Origin: Rhineura floridana
Lineage: Eukaryota > Chordata > Lepidosauria > Squamata > Rhineuridae
Direction: 5' to 3'
DNA length: 64,000 bases
Assembly (NCBI RefSeq): GCF_030035675.1
Contig: NC_084482.1
Location: forward strand, 224,360,943-224,424,942
Under the pieces are notes generated by a model. The model searched no databases, had not been told where the DNA came from, and saw only the letters and a list, made by a program, of their open reading frames with translations. Shown here piece after piece: positions 43,771 to 52,944 of this stretch. A program made the position numbers and the translations under genes. Position 1 is the first letter of the stretch, and the number at the start of each line of letters is the position of its first letter.

Positions 43771-46700
43771 CTGTGTTTGCACTTGGCACACAAAGTGGCC
43801 TCCACCACCCTGTCTGGCTAATGTGCTGCATTTGCAGTATTTTAACTTTTTTGCATCTCAGGGGAAAATGTTTGCTTGAGTGAGTGTCCCTTAGTTGGTG
43901 ACAGGGCAGGGTCTGGGAGGTGGCTAAGTGAGAGAGATTATGCTGGCTGGCTGAGTGGGGAGGTTGCACTTGGATTGGCGTGGAAAGATCTGAGTAGTGG
44001 CCTCAGCCTCCCTCCCCACCTCCCTTGGAAGAAAATCTTTCTGCTACTTCCGGGAGTACTCCAGTTCAATCTCAGCCTTTCTGCGGAAGAAGTCATGGAG
44101 GTCCTGCAGGAGCTGCAATCGGGGTTCAGACTACTCTTCTAGGCATTTGGACTGTCCCACCAACTGGGTGCAGATTTATTTTACTTGACTTTCATATTCT
44201 GCTATGATCTCTTTATCTTTCTCGAACTTAGTTCGAGATGACGTCTTCGGAAAGCTCTACCAAGATCCTAACGACCTTTTTCCTTTAGAAGGAGCAGAAA
44301 GGCCCTCCCTCGGCTTGGTCTGCTCTGTTGGATCACTTTTTCAGCTTAATCCTTTTCACTTTGCTGCAAAGAGAAAACAGCGTCTCATCTTCTCTCTCTT
44401 GGGCAGGCAATTCCCCAGCATCTCCCTCTTTCGATCAGCAGCCGCTTCAAAAAACTGAACCTGGTGCGGATATGAGATGGAACTACTGCCCTTGTGCTAA
44501 CGACCTGAGTGAATGGAGGGGGGAGGGGAGAGGAGGAGGGTGTGTCACCTGCACCCAAGAAGCCTTGAAAGAGCCATTGCGTGTCAGAGAGGGAGAGTTC
44601 TTTTTAAAAACACACACAATAAATAAATCACTAAATATCGCCAAGCGCTGGAAGCCACCAAGTTAAATAATCAGAAAAAGCAGCAACACATGCAGCACAA
44701 CAAAATGCTCACTGGGACAGGACGTTACTCCACTGCTGAAAGAATTGCACTGGCTGCCCATTTCCTGCTGGGCTAAATTCAAGGTGCTGATTTTGGTGCA
44801 CAAAGCCCTATACAGCTCGGGACCAGGATTCCTGAAAGACCGTTTTACCCCTTATATGCCCAGTCGATCACCGTGCTCTGCGGGTGAGGGCCTCCTGCAG
44901 AGACCATCTTACCAGGAGGTCCGTTCTGCACAACATAGGAAGTGGACCTTTAGTGTGGTGGCATCTAATAATAATAATAATAATAATAAATAATAATAAT
45001 AAACTTTATTTCTACCCCACCCTTTTTCCAGTAGGACTCAGAGCGGCTTACAACTAAAAACATACAAAGTATACAATTAAAAATAGAATTAAACTTTGAG
45101 AAAAATTAAAACCATAAAACATACGTTAAAAACAGCAGACAATTTAAAATAATAAGGCCGTATAATGTAGTCACCAATCCTAGGACACTTAATCCTAGTC
45201 GTTCTCTATCCCAAATGCCCGTTGAAATAAAACATCTACCCTGTGGAATTCCCTCCCCTTAAATATTAGACAGGCTCCATCTCTGTGGCTTTTTGGCACC
45301 TACTGAAAACCTTCCTCTTTCAACAAGCCTTTTAACTAGAGGCTTTTATCCCAGTCTACACCTGTATTGGAATGCTTTCAACATGTTTTGTTTTTAAGAA
45401 GTTTTTAATATCTTTTTCGTGTTCTGTAATGATTTTAAAGATGTTTTTAGAGTTTGCCGCACTCTGCTGCTTTCGGGAAGAAGACAGGATATAAATTTTG
45501 TATTATTGTTGTTGCTGGATGGGATATTATTATTATTATTATTATTATTATTGTGGTTGTTTATTCTTGCAAATAATTGCAAGAAATAATTGAGAGGACT
45601 GATTCACCCTTACAGAGAATATGCTTATCTGCTAGTGCTTGGCCATGCGAAGAAGATGCAATTCTCCCTTACAATGACTGAGTCAAACTATCTGCCAAGC
45701 CTAGGGCTGTGTGCTTTGATGGTGAGGACCCATACGAAATGTAACAAAATCACAGCAACTATGCAAAAGGGAGAACTTGCCTCTTTCAACAAGCCTTTTA
45801 AGTGGAGACCTTATCCAAGTCTGCATCTGTGTTGGAATTGTTTTTTAATATGTTTTTAAACCACTTTTTAAAAAAAAGTTTTTAATCTTTTTTTAAAAAA
45901 AATATGTCTTGAAAGCTTTTTAAAAATGTTTTTAAAGACGTTTTCTTTAAATATATTTTAAAGTCTGTTTTTATGATGTTTTAAAGTGTTTTTAGTGCTT
46001 TTCTTTGCCGTCCTGGGCTCCTGCTGGGAGGAAGGGCGGGATATCAATCAAATAATAAATAAATAAATAAACTGAGAGCAAATCCCTGCCTTGTTATTTT
46101 TCTTCACCACAGCTATCAAAGCCACTCCTATCAAAAGAACACAGTGCCATCAGCTCCATATATTTTGGATGAAGATGATTTTGACTTGGCACCATTTTGA
46201 CTCGGTGCCATTAACATCGTCTTGTCCAGTCTGCCCCCTTAGGCTGTCCACTTGAAGCAGCCCCTGAATAAAGGCAGAAAAACAGCTTCCAAGTGTTTCC
46301 ACTTCTGCTACCACCATTGTCCAGTGGTAGAGCATCTGCTTTGTATGTAGAAAGTCCCATTCTCTGTCCTAGGCATCTCCAAGTAATGCTGAGAATATCC
46401 GCTGCCTGATACCCTAGATGCTGATGTAATTCTTCTACTTTTCAGATGCAGACCACTGCACCAAATGTCCAGAAGATCAATATCCCAACAAGGACAGAGA
46501 TCAATGTGTCCCCAAGATTATGACTTTCCTGTCCTATGAAAAATCTTTAGGGATCACCTTGGCTTCTTTTGCCCTCTTCTTATCCTTAACTACTGGCTTC
46601 ATTTTTGGAATCTTCATTAAATTCCTGGAAACTCCCATAGTCAAAGCCAACAACCAGGACCTCTCCTACATTCTCCTCACTTCCCTACTTCTCTCCTTTT

Positions 46701-47350
46701 TGTCCTCCTTCCTCTTCATCGGCCAACCGAGCAAAGTGACCTGCCTTCTCCGACAAACAGCCTTCAGCGTCATCTTCTCAGTCGCCGTCTCTTCTGTCTT
46801 GGCAAAAACCATCACTGTGGTGCTGGCCTTCCTGGCCACAAAGCCAGGGAACAGAATGAGGAGATGGCTGGGAAAGAGTCTGGCCAATGCCATTGTCACT
46901 TCCTGTTCAAGTGTCCAAGTTGTCATCTGCACTATGTGGCTGGGGATTTCTCCACCCTTCCCAGAGTCTGACATGCACTCCCAGCCTGGAGAGATCATCC
47001 TGCAATGCAATGAAGGGTCTGTCACCATGTTTTATGGATCCCTCAGCTACATGGGTTTCTTGGCTGCCATTTGCTTCATGGTGGCTTTCCTAGCCAGGAA
47101 GCTTCCTGGGGCCTTCAATGAAGCCAAGCTGATCACCTTCAGCATGCTGGTCTTCTGCAGTGTTTGGGTCTCCTTTGTGCCCACCTACCTGAGCACGAAG
47201 GGGAAATACATGGTAGCCGTGCAGGTCTTCTCCATCTTGGCCTCCAGTGCTGGGCTTCTGGGCTGCATCTTCATACCCAAGTGCTACATTATTCTACTGA
47301 GGCCTGATCTTAATACAAAGGAACACCTAACAACAAAAACAGAAATCTGA
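29713..47350 (+). CDS. Vomeronasal type-2 receptor (V2R), six exons, apparently intact
   Basis: Joining six exons gives 2,583 bases, 860 residues plus stop: 29713-29918, 31532-31826, 34418-35239, 36389-36616, 38460-38586 and 46446-47350. All phases match (2, 0, 0, 0, 1). It is a class-C G-protein-coupled receptor: signal peptide, Venus-flytrap ligand-binding domain (exons 1-4), cysteine-rich domain (exon 5 and start of exon 6) and seven transmembrane helices (exon 6). V2Rs detect pheromone-like peptides in vomeronasal neurons and signal through Go and TRPC2. Exon number, sizes and total length are normal for the family. Intron 5 uses a GC donor. The ATG at 29713 is preferred because it starts a clean signal peptide; an in-frame ATG at 29641 would add 24 residues. 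An AATAAA lies at 47579. The exact V2R subfamily cannot be named. Confidence 0.93.
30140..30875 (+). mobile_element. Old L2 LINE fragment in V2R intron 1
   Basis: The frame shows [20 protein letters not shown] and [19 protein letters not shown], the L2 C-terminal region, then [11 protein letters not shown] near 30740. Several frame breaks and low identity to the younger L2s show that it is old. Confidence 0.8.
31030..31050. repeat. Poly(C) tract
   Basis: A run of about 20 C residues in intron 1. Intron 1 otherwise shows no gene. Confidence 0.9.
31532..31826 (+). CDS. V2R exon 2: ligand-binding domain
   Basis: The acceptor ttttgttgcag precedes [20 protein letters not shown], then [19 protein letters not shown] and [17 protein letters not shown]. 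This matches the V2R pattern 'YQH-L-L-FAI-EIN ... ILPN-TLG ... LGI-KIPQ'. The donor CCCAG|GTATGA falls in phase 0. Length is 295 bases. Confidence 0.92.
31827..33185. other. V2R intron 2, first part: no gene seen
   Basis: Unique-looking AT-rich sequence. No exon or clear repeat could be assigned; short open frames here lack any support. Confidence 0.5.
33190..33750 (-). mobile_element. CR1 LINE 3' end with a ~170-bp tandem duplication
   Basis: It starts with 'gaatcatagaatagtagagt' (reverse complement of the CR1 terminal ATTCTATGATTCTATG). The first 170 bases (33190-33357) are repeated almost exactly from 33359 before the element continues into the CR1 3' UTR and coding end. It lies in V2R intron 2. 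Confidence 0.9.
33848..34206 (-). mobile_element. L2 LINE 3' UTR fragment
   Basis: 'tcctgcccttctaccctata' and 'gggcactcagggcggcttac' match the L2 3' ends at 26100 and 48100 (same family). V2R intron 2, about 210 bases before exon 3. Confidence 0.8.
34418..35239 (+). CDS. V2R exon 3: main part of the ligand-binding domain
   Basis: 274 codons from acceptor ccttactag. Typical strings are [41 protein letters not shown] and [21 protein letters not shown]. The donor GCAG|GTATTC (35240) leaves phase 0; an earlier GT at 35231 would remove the family-typical final residues. No stop or frame break. Confidence 0.93.
35344..35459 (+). mobile_element. tRNA-derived SINE, first copy of a duplicated block
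   Basis: It contains a box-A-like 'actcagtggtagagtcac' and a box-B-like 'gggttcaattc', followed by the lizard SINE body 'tctgaatccttgggaacctg'. The block 35329-35457 is repeated at 35910-36045. The paralogous V2R intron (61590-61790) has a single copy. Confidence 0.7.
35497..35909 (+). mobile_element. LTR copy in V2R intron 3
   Basis: It starts TGTGATGTTCCTGTATGTG, carries a TATA-like 'aggtataaatgagagg' and an AATAAA signal (about 35861), and shares its 3' part (gcctgattcctcagctgggg) with the solo LTR at 18219-18930. It is a partial copy lying between the two copies of a duplicated SINE block. Confidence 0.6.
35925..36095 (+). mobile_element. tRNA-derived SINE, second copy
   Basis: It has box A/B-like promoter sequence and the characteristic 3' body 'gaactagatggagcaaaggt', 'ctgactctgtataaggcagc'. 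This copy continues in line with the paralogous intron at 61700-61790. Confidence 0.75.
36389..36616 (+). CDS. V2R exon 4: end of the ligand-binding domain
   Basis: 228 bases, the same length as exon 4 of the second V2R (62076-62303). It encodes [40 protein letters not shown] and [16 protein letters not shown]. The acceptor is cattccag and the donor AACAAG|GTAGAT. Phase 0 on both sides. Confidence 0.93.
36753..37140. repeat. ~195-bp direct tandem duplication in V2R intron 4
   Basis: The block 'tccttcaccaaaaagcat' ... 'taataatttcagggctgcc' (36753-36947) is repeated at 36948-37136 with moderate divergence. It resembles an L2-type 3' end in reverse and has a single, SINE-interrupted relative at 62400-62760 in the second V2R. 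Confidence 0.75.
37670..37885 (+). mobile_element. L2-like 3' fragment
   Basis: It encodes [18 protein letters not shown], the L2 C-terminus, followed by a 3' UTR ending near 'atcgcccagagtgtccg'. V2R intron 4. Confidence 0.7.
37890..38455. other. V2R intron 4, last part: nothing assigned
   Basis: No repeat or exon is recognised before the exon 5 acceptor at 38458-38459. Confidence 0.5.
38460..38586 (+). CDS. V2R exon 5: cysteine-rich domain, ending at a GC donor
   Basis: It encodes [19 protein letters not shown] and [20 protein letters not shown], the nine-cysteine domain that couples ligand binding to the helices. It ends in phase 1 at GAAG|GCAAGT (38587). The G joins AT of exon 6 to form Asp, as in other V2Rs (DMDxC-type start). 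The only nearby GT (38591) would put exon 6 out of frame. Confidence 0.88.
38608..38762 (+). mobile_element. tRNA-derived SINE
   Basis: 'gagcgtctgcctggcatgca', 'gaaggtcctaagctcaatcc' and 'caatactgagctagatggag' are the head and body of the common lizard tRNA-SINE. It starts about 20 bases after the exon 5 donor. Confidence 0.8.
38888..42975 (-). mobile_element. Near full-length L2 LINE in V2R intron 5
   Basis: The 3' end is (ATTT)n plus 'atataccgcccaactagcat'. The minus-strand coding region spans 42102-39075 (about 1,009 codons): endonuclease ([47 protein letters not shown]), linker, reverse transcriptase ([54 protein letters not shown]) and C-terminal part ([20 protein letters not shown]). 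It is broken about three times. A CpG-rich 5' leader (42110-42975) completes an approximately full-length structure and makes it the youngest-looking L2 here. Confidence 0.92.
43020..43235 (+). mobile_element. Old L2 linker fragment
   Basis: The frame [20 protein letters not shown] and [18 protein letters not shown] aligns with the L2 segment [36 protein letters not shown]. Confidence 0.65.
43257..43425. mobile_element. MITE-like AT-rich element
   Basis: It begins CAGAGCTTGGAAGTAACTAG, the same first bases as the hAT MITE at 28708, and has 'tagttacaagtaacgaatta' and 'cttgtaattcattacttttt' repeats. The right terminus is unclear. Confidence 0.45.
43426..44715. other. V2R intron 5, unassigned stretch
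   Basis: It contains a (TG)n microsatellite at 43728-43768 and otherwise no repeat or exon I can support. Open frames here are short and lack splice context. Confidence 0.5.
44720..45500 (+). mobile_element. L2 LINE 3' part split by another LINE tail
   Basis: The L2 C-terminal coding part ([34 protein letters not shown]) stops at about 44966, and the rest (cagaatt-like LWNSLP region, 'ctttcaacaagccttttaac') resumes at about 45240. Between them lies a reverse-oriented LINE/SINE tail starting with (AAT)n and 'ctttatttctaccccaccct' (44967-45235). Confidence 0.7.
45528..45555. repeat. (ATT)n microsatellite
   Basis: About nine ATT repeats. Confidence 0.9.
45780..46072 (+). mobile_element. L2 LINE 3' UTR
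   Basis: A T-rich 3' UTR of repeated 'tttttaa-tgttttta' units ends in 'gctcctgctgggaggaaggg', 'cgggatatcaatcaaataat' and (AAAT)n. Confidence 0.75.
46310..46425 (+). mobile_element. tRNA-derived SINE, degraded
   Basis: 'agtggtagagcatctgcttt', 'gtatgtagaaagtcccattc' and 'ctaggcatctccaagtaatg' form the SINE head. It lies just before the exon 6 acceptor, so its right end is close to the branch-point region. Confidence 0.75.
46446..47350 (+). CDS. V2R exon 6: seven-transmembrane domain
   Basis: It starts after acceptor ttctacttttcag with the last cysteines ([21 protein letters not shown]), then seven hydrophobic helices: [20 protein letters not shown] (TM1), [20 protein letters not shown] (TM2), [20 protein letters not shown] (TM3), [20 protein letters not shown] (TM4), [20 protein letters not shown] (TM5), [20 protein letters not shown] (TM6) and [20 protein letters not shown] (TM7). 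[18 protein letters not shown] is the conserved V2R C-terminal tail. Stop TGA 47348-47350. Undisrupted. Confidence 0.95.
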
Positions 47351-47578
47351 TTGTTATGAAACATTTCCCCCCATTCATCATTTACAAGGTGTAACATCTT
47401 TGGTGTTTCAGATTATGTGAAATTATTCTGCAGGAGATATTGTTATCTATAATTACTTCTTGGTTCCTGTCAGATGTATCCTTGTCTAAAATGCACCCTT
47501 AATGATTTCTTTTAGAATGTGACATCCTTTGGGAAAACAGTGTGGAAATGCGCTGAAGCACAAATCAAGTAACTGATG

Positions 47579-47584
47579 AATAAA
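47579..47584 (+). terminator. Polyadenylation signal AATAAA of the V2R gene
   Basis: AATAAA lies 229 bases after the stop codon, the first such hexamer downstream. It fits a short V2R 3' UTR. Confidence 0.5.
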
Positions 47585-47639
47585 AGAAAAGACTAATTAG
47601 AAGGGGGTTAAAAATGGCTGCTCATATGAATTGTACTTT

Positions 47640-48085
47640 ACTCATCCCTGATCACATGTGAATGTCTCCTCAAGGTGTGGCCAGGAAGAGAAGAGACTGG
47701 ACCTGGCAGCGGTGTCACTAGCAGGACTGCGGGGGGGTGCAGACCTCCGTCGTGCGCCCTCCCAGGTGCATGGACGGGGGTGGCTGGCTTCGTGTGTGCA
47801 TGCACGCATGCGCGCGCACTCACCACGCACTCCAGGCTTCACCGCCAGCAAGCGGGCACCTGCTTTCGGTCTCGCCTGCCCGCCTGCCCGCCTCCGAGGA
47901 GGAGTTGTCTGCTCCGATGCCGACCCTGAGCGCTTCTCGGCTCCTTTGCCGGGCAACGGGGCGGGGCAGTGCGGGGCTGGGTGGGGCTGGATATAAACAG
48001 GTAAAGTAATTAAAATGCTGATAGGTAGAAATGCAAGGAGTGCCAGGGTTAGAAGTATAAATCAAGTTTCTACATTTTCCTTTAA
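47640..48085. other. GC-rich unclassified stretch
   Basis: A locally CpG-rich block (47700-47990) contains an alternating purine-pyrimidine run 'gtgtgtgcatgcacgcatgc' followed by GCGCGC. No gene or named repeat. It could be a GC-rich repeat or an isolated CpG island. Confidence 0.4.
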
Positions 48086-49433
48086 ATGCATATATAGAGA
48101 TTGATACTAAAGGGACTACAAAGGTAAAAATTAACATAGAAGGCATAAAATCAGTGTCAGGCTCTACCTTTAGTCCCTCCCAAAGGCTCTCCGGAACAAG
48201 ATCAGTTTCAGAAGTCCCCAGAAAACCAACAGGAAGGGACTTCTTGGGGTAGGGTATTCCAGAGCTTGGGGGCCACAGCTGAAAAAGCTCTCTCCCGCAT
48301 GCCTGTCAGTCTAACATGTTTCATTCCAGGCACACAGAGGAGACCAGAAGCAGATGATCTTAAATCCCGGGCAGGTACATATGGGCATAAGTGTTTCCTC
48401 AGGTACATTGGTCCAAGGCCATTTAGGGCTTTAAAGATCAGAACCAGCACTTTGAATTGGGCCCGGAAACAAACTGGGAGCCAGTGGAGTTGATAAAGCA
48501 CAGGGGTGATATTATCCCTGCGCCGTGCTCCAGTTAACATTCTGGCTGCTGCATTTTGAACCAACTGCAATTTCCGAACCGTTTTCAAAGGCAGCCCCAC
48601 ATAGAGTGTGTTACAGTAATCAAGCCTCGATGTCACCAATGCATGTGTCACTGTGGCCAAGTCAACTGCCTCCAGGAACGGACGGAGCAGGTAGACCAGT
48701 TTGAGTTGGCCAAAAGCACTCCTGGCTACCACAGCCACCTGATATTCAAGCAGCAAGGCAGGATCCAGGAGGGCTCCCAAACTGCGGACCTGCTCCTTCA
48801 AGGGAGTGCAACCCCATCTAGAACAGATTGCAACCCCGTCCCTGGTGCAGTTTTTCCCTTGACCAACAGTACTTCCATCTCGTCTGGATTAAGTGTCAGT
48901 TTGTTAGCCCACATCCATCCCTTCACAGCCTCCAGGCACTGGTTGAGGATGAGCACTCCCTCCCTGCAGTCAGGTGGTAGGGAGAGGTAGAGTCGAGTGT
49001 CATCAGCATATTGATGACATTGTACTCCAAATCTCCAGATGAAAGAGCATGGGAGACAGAATTGAACACTGCAGTACTCCACAGGCCACCGGCCAGGGGG
49101 TCAAGCAGTAGTCTCCCAGCACCACTTTCTGGGGCCTGTCCATCAGGTAGGACTGGAGCCACTGTAAAACAGTGCCTCCCAATCCCAACAGTTTCTGCAG
49201 GTTGCAAATGTATTTATGAATGCAACGGGTTGGTGACTGTGATGGCCCTGTAAATATAATACTGTAAATATGGTAAGTGCAGGTTTATTAGAGTATACGT
49301 GGTAAGCAGACTGAGTGGGGGGGACTACATGGGTTGGAATGTTGAAGAGTGTTGTGTGATGATTGGCTGAGCATCTGGGTGTCTGAAGGTATAAATGAGA
49401 GGGTGACCGTTGTGGGGCAGTGTTGAGAGGAGA
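48086..49433. repeat. Third copy of an arm segment (L2 plus LTR piece)
   Basis: It has the L2 (minus strand, 48208-49207), the same L2 5' truncation point (gtttctgcaggttgcaaatg) and the adjoining LTR piece (49238-49433) as the left arm at about 26280-27625. Sharing the junction means duplication rather than independent insertion. It lies inverted to its counterpart in the right arm (51143-52501) with a 1.7-kb spacer, forming a second, smaller palindrome. It ends abruptly at 49433 against a CR1. Confidence 0.85.
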
Positions 49434-49690
49434 TTAGACCAATTCATGGAGGACAGGGCTATCAATGGCTACTAGCCATGATGGCTGTGCTCTGCCATCC
49501 TAGTCAGAGGCAGCATGCTTCTGAAAACCAGTTGCCGGAAGCCTCAGGAGGGGAAAGTGTTCTTGCACTCTGGTCCTGCTTGCGGGCTTCCCCCAGGCAC
49601 CTGGTTGGCTACTGTGAGAACAGGATGCTGGACTAGATGGGCCACTGGCCTGATCCAGCAGGCTCTTCTTATGTTCTTATGTTCTTAATT
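49434..49690 (+). mobile_element. CR1 LINE 3' end
   Basis: 'caattcatggaggacagggc' through 'gagaacaggatgctggacta' to the terminal 'ttcttatgttcttatgttct' is the CR1 3' end, here in plus orientation. Confidence 0.9.
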
Positions 49691-50544
49691 GCACCCAAAG
49701 GCTCCTAGTTGCCAATTTCAGTTTTAGGGTGTATATATGACTAATCACACATCATGGATTAGTTCATGGTCAGTACCAAGAATGACTGGGCCCTCCGGCA
49801 CCAGACTGCCATGGGCCCAGGTTGTTGTGATGCTCCCCAACACACACCACAAAGTAGCCGGTGCAGGCTTGAATAGGCCCAGCACCCCACCTCATGTGCA
49901 ACAGTGCACATGCCTGCTGTCACTCAAGATGGTGGTGGGGTTGACACCCCTGCCAACATCTTAGGTGATGGGACACATGCTGAAGTGCTGACGTGGTGAC
50001 ATGGGAGGTGGGGTTTGTCCTGAAGATGTGACCATCCACCCTGACCTGGATTTGTTCCTAGAGTTTTTCAGGGGGTGGGACTAAGGGTTTATTGAATGAA
50101 AAATATGGTTGGAAGGGGGAAAGAAGTTGGTGCTACATCTCCTTTCCCCCCCCCAAGAGTAAGTGGGTGCAAGCAGCACATTGTAAGAACCAATTTATGC
50201 CTGGCATGGGGTGTATTTGTGGGGCAGAGTGTGGCCCCAGGAGTGATCCCACTAGGGAGATTCCTCCTCCCCCCATGCTTACTCTTGTGGGATCGCTAGT
50301 GATCTTAGGCAATCCTGCAAGAGTCTGAGCAGAGCAGAGTCAAAGCCAGGCCTTAGGCCTAGGCCTGCCTGACACACTAGACTTTTCCTTTGCATGTCGG
50401 CTTTGGAGGACATCGTTGGAGTGGACTGTGAAAGAGCTCATAAGAGATCGGTATCAGCTAGGGGGCTCTCTGGCAGCCACTCTGTAGGCTCTGTTTTGCC
50501 AAAGGTTTTTTTCCCCTTCCCTGAGGCAAGAAAGTTCAGGATCT

Positions 50545-50617
50545 TTAACTGTAAACTGCCCAGACAGCTTTGGCTATGGGGAGGTATATGAATATAATAA
50601 ATAAATAAATAAATAAA
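50545..50617 (+). mobile_element. L2 tail, short (right-arm copy)
   Basis: 'ctttggctatggggaggtat' plus (AAAT)n; counterpart of 28155-28265. Confidence 0.65.
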
Positions 50618-51019
50618 ATCTGGATGACCATGAAACACACAGGTGAGAAAAGAAGATTTAGTGCTCTGCCTAAAAACAGAGGCTGGTCAAGGCAATTTAA
50701 TTAGTCAAAACAAACAGGATGAGTTCATTAGAGAGAAGGCTTTCAAACATTCTGAGAGGGTGGGGGAAGGCTTCACCGCTGCATTCTGAACTCAGGATAG
50801 AACAACTTCAAGGTCGCTGTGAGATAAACAAACGTTAGAGGTGTGAGATCAAAAGACACTAACCCCGGAAAAGATGAAAATCTCGCAGGAATAGGTGCCC
50901 CCTCCCAGAGGGTCTTTTTGAGTATAAATAAAGGGCCCTCGATCTGGGCAGATAACACAGGCATGTAAACAATATTGCCTTGAGACTGCCTTAGTCTCCT
51001 CCTGGCCTATTGCTACATT

Positions 51020-51333
51020 GTGTAGTTTCATAAGATGTGTTACTCTTTATATTTCTTAGTCATAAATAACCTGTGTCACTACCCACCTAAATCCAATCCA
51101 CCCCTCCAAAACCCAGAACCAACCACAACCCTCTTCAAAAACCTCCTCTCAACACTGCCCCACAACGGTCACCCTCTCATTTATACCTTCAGACACCCAG
51201 ATGCTCAGCCAATCATCACACAACACTCTTCAACATTCCAACCCATGTAGTCCCCCCCACTCAGTCTGCTTACCACGTATACTCTAATAAACCTGCACTT
51301 ACCATATTTACAGTATTATATTTACAGGGCCAT
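51020..51333 (-). mobile_element. LTR fragment (right-arm copy)
   Basis: Counterpart of 27434-27745; it ends with the inverted 'acagggccatcaca' terminus at 51333. Partial copy of the unidentified LTR family. Confidence 0.6.
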
Positions 51334-51359
51334 CACAGTCACCAACCCGTTGCATTCAT

Positions 51360-52695
51360 AAATACATTTGCAACCTGCAGAAACTGTTGGGATTGGGAGG
51401 CACTGTTTTACAGTGGCTCCAGTCCTACCTGATGGACAGGCCCCAGAAAGTGGTGCTGGGAGACTACTGCTTGACCCCCTGGCCGGTGGCCTGTGGAGTA
51501 CCGCAGTGTTCAATTCTGTCTCCCATGCTCTTTCATCTGGAGATTTGGAGTACAATGTCATCAATATGCTGATGACACTCGACTCTACCTCTCCCTACCA
51601 CCTGACTGCAGGGAGGGAGTGCTCATCCTCAACCAGTGCCTGGAGGCTGTGAAGGGATGGATGTGGGCTAACAAACTGACACTTAATCCAGACGAGATGG
51701 AAGTACTGTTGGTCAAGGGAAAAACTGCACCAGGGACGGGGTTGCAACCTGTTCTAGATGGGGTTGCACTCCCTTGAAGGAGCAGGTCCGCAGTTTGGGA
51801 GTCCTCCTAGATCCTGCCCTGCTGCTTGAATATCAGGTGGCTGTGGTAGCCAGGAGTGCTTTTGGCCAACTCAAACTGGTCTACCAGCTGCATCCGTTCC
51901 TGGAGGCAGTTGACTTGGCCACAGTGACACATGCATTGGTGACATCGAGGCTTGATTACTGTAACACACTCTATGTGGGGCTGCCTTTGAAAAAAGGTTC
52001 GGAAATTGCAGTTGGTTCAAAATGCAGCAGCCAGAATGTTAACTGGAGCACGGCGCAGGGATAATATCACCCCTGTGCTTTGTCGACTCCATGGGCTCCC
52101 AATTTGTTTCCGGGCCCAATTCAAAGTGCTGGTTCTGACCTTTAAAGCCCTAAATGGCCTTGGACCAGTATACCTGAGGAAACACTTACGCCCATATGTA
52201 CCTGCCCGGGATTTAAGATCATCTGCCTCTGGTCTCCTCTGCGTGCCCGGAGTAGAAGATGTTAGACTGACAGGCATGCAAGAGAGAGCTTTTTCAGCTG
52301 TGGCCCCCAAGCTTTGGAATATCGTACCCAAGAAGTCCACTCTGCTCCCTCCCTGTTGGTTTACCGGAGACTTCTGAAAGTGATCTTGTTCCAGAGAGCC
52401 TTTGGGAGGGACTGAAGATAGAGCCTGACACTGATTTTATGCTTTCTATGTTAAATTTTACCCTTGTAGTCCCCTTTAGTACCGCTCCCTATATATGCAT
52501 ATGTGTGTGTATGTCTGTGTATATGTATATATATTACTTTATGTATTTTAATTGCATTTTATGTATTTTAACGTTTTTGTGATTTTTATTGTGTACAATT
52601 TTATTATGTATGTGCTCAATTTTAATGTAAGCCACCCTGAATGCCCTTTTTTAGGGTAGAAGGGCCGGATAGAAATATTTTAAATTAATAAATAA
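51360..52695 (+). mobile_element. L2 LINE, 5'-truncated, right arm
   Basis: The frames show [59 protein letters not shown] and [20 protein letters not shown], then the 3' UTR with tail 'ggccggatagaaatatttta'. Several frame breaks, one near 51990 (extra A in the LPLK codons). Counterpart of 26086-27410. Confidence 0.88.
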
Positions 52696-52944
52696 TAAAT
52701 AAGAAAGGGCCAATCAATCACCAGCCAAATGGAGCATCCCAGTCTTGGCGACCTTGATGGAGCCAGGTTTCTACTGACAAGGTGGTCTTAGGGTGGGCCT
52801 CTGTTTACCCACAGCCGAGAAATAAAACTGTCAACTCATAGCTCCAATATAGAAACCAAATGTTAACCTCTTAAGATCCCACATTAACAAATGAAACCTA
52901 ACAATTCTTTGCTACACAATCATCTTGAATTCAGGTTTTCATGA

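Noticed and set aside
47640-48000. CpG island as promoter of a further gene
   Set aside because: No exon follows in either direction; repeats begin at once on the right side.
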